Shown one piece after another: positions 56,400-64,000 of a stretch of DNA of 64,000 nt. The stretch is from Rhyzopertha dominica (lineage: Eukaryota; Arthropoda; Insecta; Coleoptera; Bostrichidae): contig QCXZ01000137.1 of assembly GCA_025024175.1 (NCBI GenBank), positions 19,096,001 through 19,160,000 of the forward strand, written 5' to 3'. The position numbers and the translations under genes were made by a program. The notes under the pieces are model-generated. The model saw only the letters and a program-made list of their open reading frames with translations. It ran no database searches and was not told the origin of the DNA. Numbering within the stretch: the stretch's first letter is position 1; every line of letters starts with the position of its first letter.

Positions 56400-58320
56400 A
56401 TTGTGCGCCCATTATCTCATAGGTCCTAGAAGGTATGTTACAGCATTACAGCATCTTGTATTCCAACTAAACTTTAGGATATTGTCAATGGATGTTTGTG
56501 CAATTCCCTCAGATTCCGCAAATGATACCCCAAGGAAACGTTGCCTTGGATATTTAATAGAATATGGCAGGGAGTTTTAACCATTATCCTCCTTTATGCA
56601 CTTCGGGCACATATCATAATTTGCAATACCAGTTCTAGATAACGGTTTCTCTAAACAGTAATGTTCCTTAAGCCCTCTATATACTGTTCTTATATGAGGC
56701 TTGCTTTTATTCTATCTTCTGCGGTGCGACCCCGCAAATTGGCCGCGCGTTGTACTTAGACCTTTCGATTCATTGTGCCCGCACGTAGTTTAGAAAGTTT
56801 CTCATCCTCTGAGCAGACCCTACAGGTGCTACTCGCCGCTACACTCATGTTTATTGAGCCGGCAGTGTCCCGTAAGGACACAAACCACTCATCGCAATTA
56901 GGAACGACTCAGGCTTAATAGCTATTTGCGTTCCGAGCAGGCGTAAGTACAGTGATGAAGGCCTTAGATGGCCTTAGTTCCTGCGCGTCTTCCAAATACA
57001 AGCAAAACTGACGACCAAGCCACTTCGTGGCTTGTGGTGTGGCTCTAGGATAGCAATGGAAGGTTGCAGTCCGAGATAAGGCGCTGACGCCGCCCTTTTC
57101 GCTAGCCTATCGGCCCTTTCATTGCCTTCAATGCCTGCGTGAGCAGGCACCCAAATCAAATTAACCCGATTATGTGAGGCCAACCTTATTAATGTGTCAC
57201 GAGTAGTAGGCCGAAACGCACCCTATCACAGGCAAGTGCAAGAAGTGCCACCAGGCTATCGCAGAAAATGTAGATTGCCCTCTACTGAAGTTCCCATTGA
57301 GCACATGCCAAGATTGCATAAATTTCCGCTTGAAATACGCCAGGACACTCTTCCAGTGGCAAACTTAGTTGTACCCTTGGAGAGGTACCACATACTCCCG
57401 CGTCTGTGTCTGTGTTTTAGACTTATCCGTGTTTTCAACATTCAGAAACCACTCCTCCAGTTTGGGGATACTGATTCTGTACAGTATATCAAAACATATA
57501 GTCTAGTTAATCCTATCCCTCGTCATTGAATTTGATCTCCGTTTGGCACATAGATGCAGTAGGTGTCGTTCTCATACCACCGGTATAAGATATAAGACAG
57601 CCCAGCCATTGAATTTGTCCTAACGCGGTCCTGATACTGTGTTTCGTAGTGGATCGCCACCATACCAGGGCAGTAGATATGATAATACGCCTTACCACAG
57701 TTGTGTACAGCCAGTACGCAACCGAAGGTTTAAGTCCCCAATTGTTTCCTCAGAAGTGTCTGCACACTCATGGTGTTGTAGACGCCTTTCGACTGATTTC
57801 GTTAACATACTCCGCCTAAGCCAGTTTGGAATCCAGCCTTCAATGTTACGTTTTGCAAAGAAGGCAATCAAATAGACCCTCGTTTGAGTTTATTTGTGTT
57901 CACAGCACCTGCTGGTACTGTTTAGAGCGACTTGCATCAGTTTTGAAACAGGCCCCAGAAATTTACCTGAAATAACAATTCACAGGTCATCATTATTTTT
58001 GTTGAGGTCAACAAGGAGAGTGTCCACAAGGAGATACCACAAGAGGAGAGATAATACTCCTTATTGCCGACAGCCTCGCACAGCAGACGCCTACACTTAA
58101 AGTTAGCTCCAAGCCACGGCAACAAAGCAACGACTCGATCTATTTTACAGTGACTCGTTTAGCGCCCCTGTTTGCCACCGCAGAACAAAAAGCATCAAAT
58201 GAAGGATTGTTGAAAGCTCCTTCAGTATCCAGAAAGGCATCCAGAGCCTATTCCTTACTGGATAGCGCATTCTCAGCTCAGCAGGCTTGCTTAATTACAG
58301 CGGGGTTCTTTAGCTTCCCC
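56400..58320 (-). pseudogene. LINE ORF2 remnant: reverse transcriptase, RNase H and C-terminal zinc region
   Basis: Minus-strand blocks in order. LDAFLDTEGAFNNPSFDAF (about 58245-58190) is the RT motif with the first palm Asp replaced by a related GAF context. CPQGG-like and LLVDLNKNNDDL sequence follows near 58070-57990. IPNWLRR occurs near 57835. STALVWWRSTTKHSIRTALG and GGMRTTPTAS (57680-57560) form the thumb. RNase H: GVWYLSKGTTKFATGRV and ILAILE-like traces (57400-57290), then VNLIWVPAHAGIEGNERADR (57165-57106) with the conserved HAGIEGNERAD. Further down MCPKCIKED and SIKYPRQRFLG (about 56610-56530) resemble the terminal cysteine-histidine region. An RNase H after RT indicates an I/R1/Jockey-group LINE. 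Several stops and frame breaks. Confidence 0.85.
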
Positions 58321-58334
58321 TTTTCCTAGCAGGT

Positions 58335-58356
58335 TCTCTCTCTCTCTCTCTCTCTC
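58335..58356. repeat. (TC)n microsatellite
   Basis: Eleven uninterrupted TC units between two LINE fragments. Confidence 0.95.
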
Positions 58357-58559
58357 ATTGCCCTAGATACTTTCACGTCTACGAACACACGAACCCTCTC
58401 CAGAATAACTCTGTTATGTACTCCCTTTACATGGTTTTGAATGCCACTTGGCTTTCGTATCATTGACCGACACACACATATGCTGTTATTGCTAGTGAAA
58501 AATGGTTGCACGACTGCCTAGGTTTACGCTTTTGCATTCCCGAATATTGTACGCTCCTG

Positions 58560-59000
58560 CCTCAGTTCCACACTTTTGTTTTTGAACCATAGGTTTATGA
58601 TATGTCCTCCAATCTCTCTACCATATCGTTGTTACAAACTTGTATCCTTTCAGGGACTAGCATTCTCAACGGTTTCTGGAAGTCAAACATCACGCTTCTT
58701 CTGTCTGACTGCATGCTCAGTATGTATCTTTGACTTAACCACTCAATGTTTGGGTATGGGCTTTTTCTCTTATCGGATGTAACTTCATTACATGCGATTT
58801 TCGGTCCTAATGCTATCAGGAGGCAGATCCAGGAACATTTCCATGGCCGCGGTAGGCGTTGTACGCGTCGTCTTTACGATTCCCAAGTCTTAGTAGCAGG
58901 CTTAGCTTGTTTCTTTTGCACTTTTACCGGTAAATTTGTGCCACAGTACTAAGGACGCATGACGCATATGTTTGAGTACAACAACTTTGGTATGTCTAAT
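58560..59000 (-). pseudogene. LINE fragment (RT thumb region)
   Basis: The minus strand reads ASLVLWHKFTGKSAKE and then RTTPTAAMEMFLDLPPDSI (58930-58800), the thumb block also seen at 57560 in the longer LINE copy. What follows toward 58560 is degraded. It may be the downstream half of the LINE whose upstream half lies at 60770-60970, with the Penelope-like pair inserted between them. Confidence 0.7.
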
Positions 59001-59170
59001 AAGTCATTTTTGGTTTTAGTTCCCACCTCCTTATTGCCATCTCATTTTCAGTGGTACATCCTGTCTCGAGAATTCAGTCCCTTCAGTCGTTGAAGGTTTC
59101 TTCTTCTGGTGAGCGGTATCACTGATGCTTTAGTAAGATTTTGTAAGAGTGACCTGTTGTACCAGATTTG

Positions 59171-59525
59171 TCACAGTTTCTCCAAACCTTCCGTACACCA
59201 GGAATGTGATATCTTGCTCATATTATGTGCGTAAAAACTTTCTAGGTTTAGTTCCCTTAAGAGATCATCCACTACAAAGCTCCTCAGTAATGACAACAAG
59301 ATTTTGTTATTTATGTGCTTTAAAGAAGTCCTGACAACTCTAATTTCCTTACTGGTATATCCATTTGATCGTAGAACTCGATGTAGATGGTTCAGTTCTT
59401 CTTGTAGATGTTCGGATTCACTGGTCCTTTTTGCGCGTTCAACTAAGGTCTTCATGATACTCATTTTCTGACTTGAATGGTGATTCGAAGTCTTGTTGAG
59501 ATAGCGATCGGTGCGAGGATTCAAG
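59171..59525 (-). pseudogene. Penelope-like element remnant 2 (minus orientation)
   Basis: A minus-strand frame at 59575-59171 contains TDRYLNKTSNHHSSQKMSIM, then KTLVERAKRTSESEHLQEEL and NHLHRVLRSNGYTSKEI. This is the region after the RT palm of Penelope-like ORFs, and the plus-strand copy alongside has the same block (around 60025-60195). The upstream RT half of this copy is missing; its sequence begins abruptly at about 59525, where the plus-oriented copy starts. The frame ends without a recognisable endonuclease. Confidence 0.85.
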
Positions 59526-60720
59526 GCACTTGAGCGGGAAACTGAGGATACTCCGCCTGAGAGGCGATGACCCACTAGTCAGCTTTAACGTGGTCTCATT
59601 TTCCACGAAAGTCCTAATTAAAGATGCAATTGACCTAATCGTTAAGATCTTTCCTGAAAACATCGCCGCTCAATTCAACCACTGTTTGACTTCATCATAC
59701 TTCGTCTGGAGAGAGGACTACAACAAACAGCTCAAAAGAGTTACCACGGGAAGTCCTGTAATAGCCAATCTATTCACGGAGAGATTTGATGAAGAAGCAC
59801 TGGAGAGTGCAAAGCTGTAACCGCCCACCTGGTTCCGATATGTCGACGACACCTTCGTAGTTTCGAAACACGGCGACGAAGAATTAGAAAATTTCATAGC
59901 CTACTACTACAGCAGACAACCGTGGAGAAGTAATGTGAAAGACCACTCGTCTTTCTCGACTTTATGGTTGCTAGACAAACCAATGAGGAACTGGGCCATT
60001 AGATATACTGAAAACCTACTTACACCGATCGCTATGTTAACAAGACTTCGAATCATAATTCAAGCCAGACACGGGGTATCATTAAGACCTTAGTTGAGCG
60101 CACAAAGAGGATAAGTGAACCCTAACATCTACAAGAGGAACTGAGTCACTTACATCGAGCTCTATGATCAAATGGATACACCAGTAAATAGATCAAACCG
60201 GCCATGCGACAGCGTCGACAGCACAGGATCACCATACAAAAGGAACCGACGCTCATCGGGAAGGCTTTCATGCCTTATATAAAAAACGTCACGGATCGCA
60301 TCGGGAGGATATTCAAGGCACACTACGCCTCAACAGTTTACCTGCCTAGTATAAAGCTACAAAGTATGTTCAATTCAAACCCCCGACATTCGGTGGAGTT
60401 ATACCATGCAATTGAGGACAAGTATACATATAAGGACCACAATAAGGAGAGCCAACACCAGAATAAAGGACCATAAGAGATATTGTCGTCGACGTTTGAC
60501 GAAGCTCAGATGCTTAATACTACCGAGCTCTACTACAAGCGCCTATACCTAGAAGCCACCGAAATACACAAACAAGCAACTACCCAGAAGTTGGTGTGTT
60601 CACCGCGACGTCTGCGTCCATGACCACGAGCTCGCCACTGAAGATGCCTGCCACAGTAGTAGGCGAAACGTCTGTAGAAGGAAGAAGAAGACATCGACCA
60701 CAACCATCCAGCCCAAGAGC
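59526..60720 (+). pseudogene. Penelope-like element remnant 3 (plus orientation)
   Basis: From 59530 the frame reads LRILRLRGDDPLVSFNVVSF, FPENIAAQFNHCLTSSYFVW, then TTGSPVIANLFTERFDEEAL, with a stop at 59818. It continues PPTWFRYVDDTFVVSKHGDE (from 59821), where YVDD is the RT active site. After frameshifts, the NKTSNHNSSQTRGIIKTLVE region (about 60045) precedes 60204-60476, with LIGKAFMPYIKNVTDRIGRI. Then a poorly preserved GIY-YIG-region tail contains ELYYKRLYLEATEIHKQ (60524-60575). The catalytic residues survive, but breaks make it inactive. It starts where the minus-oriented copy ends, giving a head-to-head pair. Confidence 0.88.
60638..60672 (+). ncRNA. Candidate hammerhead ribozyme of the Penelope-like element
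   Basis: CTGAAGA (60638-60644) fits the CUGANGA core. After one extra T, GCCTGC (60646-60651) can pair with GTAGGC (60659-60664) around a 7-nt loop as stem II. GAAACGTC (60665-60672) follows as the GAAA core with an ACGT palindrome and a GTC cleavage-type triplet. A self-complementary ACGT stem III would need a dimer, as described for hammerheads of Penelope-like elements. Its place near the 3' end of remnant 3 suits that. The extra T before stem II and weak stem I pairing are against it. Confidence 0.35.
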
Positions 60721-60764
60721 TTCACATTATCAAATGAACGCCGGCTTAAGCTTATACATCCTGA

Positions 60765-60975
60765 TAACTCTTTTTCTTAACATTGCGTTAATCCACCTTG
60801 TCAAACGAGGGGCCTCGGTGCTTCTCTTAAATGAGTCAAATGGTGTGCTATCAAACGCTCCCTTAATATCAAGGAAGGTTTCGGGTGCAATTACTTGTTG
60901 TTCGTAGACCTTTCCAATCCTGCGGGTTAGCTCATGGAAGTATTGTGTGTCTCTTCGTATAATATCCTAGTATAG
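60765..60975 (-). pseudogene. LINE fragment (RT N-terminal motif region)
   Basis: The minus strand reads FHELTRRIGKVYEQQVIAPE and then TFLDIKGAFDSTPFDSFKRS (60930-60820), followed by RLTRWINAMLRKRVIR. This is the FLDIEGAFD motif with its palm Asp and the following helix of LINE RTs. It is a second copy of the motif found at 58220 in the longer LINE, so it belongs to a different insertion. Confidence 0.8.
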
Positions 60976-61088
60976 TGTTAATAAAAAATGATGACGATAA
61001 AAAAATTGGATGTTGTGGGAATCTAAGAAAAGAGACAAAATGATTTTTTTTGCAATTTTAAAACAAGGAAATAATTTAAAATGCATGT

Positions 61089-61186
61089 CTATGCTGTGCT
61101 GTCTGTACTGCAACCAACTGCAGATAGATCTATTTCGCTATTATTAGAGCTCATCAGTGCAGTCTAGGGCAGACAGCACGGCATAG
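61089..61186. repeat. Small imperfect hairpin
   Basis: CTATGCTGTGCTGTCTGTACTGCA (24 nt; given here as two parts, CTATGCTGTGCTGTC and TGTACTGCA) pairs with TGCAGTCTAGGGCAGACAGC and ACGGCATAG at 61158-61186, leaving a bulge of a few bases and a loop of about 45 nt. The size is compatible with a pre-miRNA-like hairpin, but no known miRNA was recognised. Confidence 0.5.
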
Positions 61187-63440
61187 TACTGGTTTTGCCT
61201 ATATACCAAAGCAATGGTATAATGGAAATAATTTGATTACAGTATGTTTTATTGGAAAGAGAGTGGGAACAATGTTAGATTAATTTTGAATCATTACTAG
61301 AGAGTATTATGTGCAAAATAGCAATAAGGGACAAATACATAAATATAGAAGAAAAAGTGCGGTATGGTGAAGAGTTAGGACTCCCCATAATAGTTGGGAA
61401 TTGGAGAGTAAACAGTCAAAAACCCGAATATAACCAACATAGTACATGGACGACGAATCTGTTGGCTGGGAAATATAGAAGAGATGTCAGCCAGGGTTGA
61501 CGCTAGCTCATTATGGACCCACGCGGGGTTGGAAAGACATACACACTAATTATGTACAATATGGTACATAAACCTTGCCATCTCCAAAACAATAATGGAA
61601 AATAACAATGAAAGCTAAATAAAAAGTATCTATCCTGAATGAAGGGGTCTTAGTCGTTTTGCCAATATCCGCTATATTTCCGATTTTATCAAAAAATGGT
61701 TCCGACTGTTTTGAGCCAAGGTGTATGCACTACAAATTTGTATCTATGACATTTCTTTTCATATGTTGTTTATTTAGCGAGCAAGTGGAAAATAATTAAA
61801 ATATTTAGCTGAAGACATACCTTCTATTCAGTAGCACTATAGATTTAATAATTGGATTATATACTAAATATATTGAACAAGGAGTTATCGCATTCAACGA
61901 TGGATTTGTACCTCGGTTTCTACACTTCACTTGTTATTAAAGCATTTCAAGGGCGACCATCCCATATTTGTGGACTGTTACTTTACCCTAAATTCTGAAT
62001 ACTGAAGTCGGAATATCAACTTTTATAAAGTAATATTTTAACTAAACCATTAAAAATTTTTTAGAATTGAGTAAAAACAACTCCCACTTCGTAGGATTGA
62101 CACAAAGAATTACAAGCAATATTCGCCCAAGTAAGGCAGTTTGTGCATTAACATGTATTCTATTTACCCCTTTACCGAGAAGAAATGAGAACTTACAAAG
62201 CTGACCAGAGACTTTGAAAATATTGTAAATCTGTAGAAGCTAAGTTTTTAAAAGCTGTATATTACAGCAATAAAAAAATTAATGATTTATATTTTGGTTC
62301 CTGCAACATCGATCAAGTATGATAGTGTCTTTGATAATCTTAAATAGCATAATATATTTATGTTAGACCATGATGCAATTAATAACCTGCTAAATATTGT
62401 TATTTATTAAACACTGCAGGAGTACGTTAATAAGGGATTAATCAGACGTTATATCTCATTAAGTTACTGTAATAATGAATTAATTTATTTTCAGAATCGG
62501 TAAATGTTGTTAAAGCTTATTTAAATTGCAAAATCTTGGATTGCATTAAAAATTACCAATTGACTATGTTTCATTAAGTCTTCGTTCTGCCTATAAAGCA
62601 ATCAAGTGGATGGCGTCGAGCTTTTTGCTCAAAATCACGTTATTCATGTCGCAGCTCCTTTACAATCTTGATGAAGCTTCTGATATGATATCTTTTCTTT
62701 TAAGGTGGCTACACTGCTTGCCATTTGCAAGGTAGGTAACGCGTTATCAACATTAGGTTGTATTAGATCTTTGGGTTTAATTAAACTATGTGTGCTCTTG
62801 GGTTCTTGGCGTGCTCTGTTTTCATCAAATTCGCGCAGCTTCCAGCTGACACCATATATTTCTTATTTTCTTCCGCTTGGTGGACCGATCAGTCAATCAT
62901 GTTCGAATAATAAAACTATGCCATTGTCATCATGCTAATGGCCACCAATGTACCATTAGTAAACGAATATGGCGTCATCGGGTTGTAGCTTCTAAGTGGA
63001 AAAAGCATCTACTTTAAAAAGTTGACAATCATTGTGGAGGTCTCTTAGTCAACGAGTCTAGGATGGCTACAGTCGTAGTCGGGTATGAGTTTAGATTAAT
63101 TACTTAACGCTTTTAGATGCATTATAGTCAATTGGATCAGACTAGGAACAAAAGAGAATATCTATCCAAGTGCAATATATTTTCCTTTATGGAGATACGT
63201 GACCTAACTCACACCACAATCCCTATTCCAATGCTGGTTTTGTTACCATTTTCCTCATCAATTATCTGCAACGGCAAAAAGTCATAAACCAACGTGTTAA
63301 TTAATTGTCGACGCATTAGCTCGGTTGTTTATTAAAAATAATCGCTACGCTGAGCGTACAACCCGATATATATGTATAAAACATTCAGGAATGTATATAT
63401 TACCAACCAGTCAGCATTGAAGAAGGGCGCGGTGACCATA
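61187..63440. other. Intergenic, no gene supported
   Basis: AT-rich. On the minus strand about 62940-62680 a broken frame (IYGVSWKLREFDENRARQEP, then LIKPKDLIQPNVDNALPTLQ) has coding-like composition and may be a transposon relic, but I do not recognise it. Confidence 0.4.
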
Positions 63441-63446
63441 CTATGT

Positions 63447-63480
63447 ATATAAGCATGGAGTGTTATGCGAGCTCCTGCCA
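63447..63480 (+). promoter_or_regulatory. Core promoter of the right-edge gene
   Basis: TATATAAG at 63447-63454 predicts a start at about 63477-63485. From there no ATG occurs before the start codon at 63561. A second TATA box (TATAAAA, 63375-63381) with CAGTC at 63408 is possible, but its transcript would contain upstream ATGs. Confidence 0.55.
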
Positions 63481-63560
63481 TATATTGTTCTCACCTCCTG
63501 TAAAGAAGAATAGTGATCAGCGCCACCCGAGTCTTGCCGCTTCCCCCGGCATCCTGCGAC

Positions 63561-63587
63561 ATGGCCATCGCTTCTGTTCCTCTAATT
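63561..63587 (+). CDS. First coding exon of a gene running off the right edge
   Basis: ATG at 63561 in a good context (GCGACATGG) starts a nine-codon exon, MAIASVPLI, ending at donor GTAAGTT (63588) in phase 0. A TATA box lies about 110 bases upstream, and the 5' UTR between is notably GC-richer than its surroundings. Short exons that end inside a hydrophobic leader are typical of insect secreted and cuticular protein genes, such as the two others in this window. The product cannot be named because the second exon is outside the window. Confidence 0.65.
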
Positions 63588-64000
63588 GTAAGTTAAAAAT
63601 TTTTATTCGTTCGTGTTAAGTAGATGCTACTTACAAAACTACATTTCTTTATTTTTTTTCTTAATGCGATACACACTGGAGAAAGGTTAAGAACTATGTT
63701 ATTCGAAAACGAATGCTTCCAGTAAAAATGTAAACATTAGTACTATAAAAGCTACAAAATTATTGAAAATATTGTTTTATTCTTTTGTTTATTATACTAT
63801 ATATTAGTTTTGGGCATTTGTTCGTAATAGCAGAATGTTGATGTTTTGCGTCTGGTTAACAAAGAAATTAAATAACATAATTAAATATACACGAACCTTC
63901 GCTATTTTATTATGCACACTACTGTAAAATACATCTAATATGTAAAATGTATCTGTATACTTACATACAAGAAAACTTCATAAATTATTTACAAGTTGCT
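63588..64000 (+). other. Intron start of the right-edge gene
   Basis: AT-rich sequence after the donor site; no second exon is visible before the window ends. Confidence 0.55.

Noticed and set aside
62705..62938. 77-codon open frame
   Set aside because: It begins with GTG, and the antisense strand looks more protein-like but is broken; neither could be identified.

Overview
This is eukaryotic, almost certainly insect, chromosomal DNA. It is AT-rich and gene-poor, with short exons, long introns with GT..AG splice sites, TATA/initiator-type promoters and heavy transposon decay. The host genes point to an insect: an effete/UBE2D-type ubiquitin-conjugating enzyme identical in style to the fly protein, a Rebers-Riddiford cuticular protein with the usual intron inside the signal peptide, and a tRNA-Val. 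Penelope-like, mariner/Tc1, pogo-like, copia and RNase H-bearing LINE remnants are all present. A polyneopteran (stick insect, termite or cockroach relative) is my guess from the transposon mix, but I cannot show it. Scattered single Ns mark unresolved assembly positions.

Layout. 0-7 kb: decayed mariner, a possible first coding exon on the minus strand (2840-2923), tRNA-Val(AAC) at 3573-3645, a LINE fragment and a broken pogo-like transposase gene. About 7.0-17.3 kb: a tandem satellite with a monomer of about 302 bp, including a 911-bp three-monomer higher-order repeat. The array is split at 8575-11656 by a LINE 3' fragment that itself carries a 2.7-kb element with inverted repeats of about 340 bp. 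17.3-21.5 kb: no supported gene. 21.5-29.1 kb: the complete five-exon ubiquitin-conjugating enzyme gene (minus), whose 6.5-kb last intron holds a 280-bp fold-back sequence and a LINE remnant. 29-37.6 kb: Tc1-like and copia remnants and a TTAA-flanked inverted-repeat element. 38.2-43.4 kb: a two-exon gene for an unrecognised secreted protein of 193 residues (plus). 48.6-49.7 kb: a cuticular protein gene (minus) with a readable TATA/initiator promoter. 54-61 kb: a retroelement graveyard of Penelope-like elements, two of them head to head, and LINE copies. 63.4-63.6 kb: promoter and first exon of a further plus-strand gene running out of the window.

The host genes do not form a pathway. The two secreted-protein genes and the truncated gene at the right edge share an architecture (TATA box, short first exon, first intron at or near the start of a leader peptide) and may belong to an exoskeleton-related neighbourhood; that is inference. 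The least ordinary structures are the satellite with its higher-order organisation and nested insertion, the fold-back within the enzyme gene's intron, and the paired Penelope-like elements with hammerhead-like motifs.
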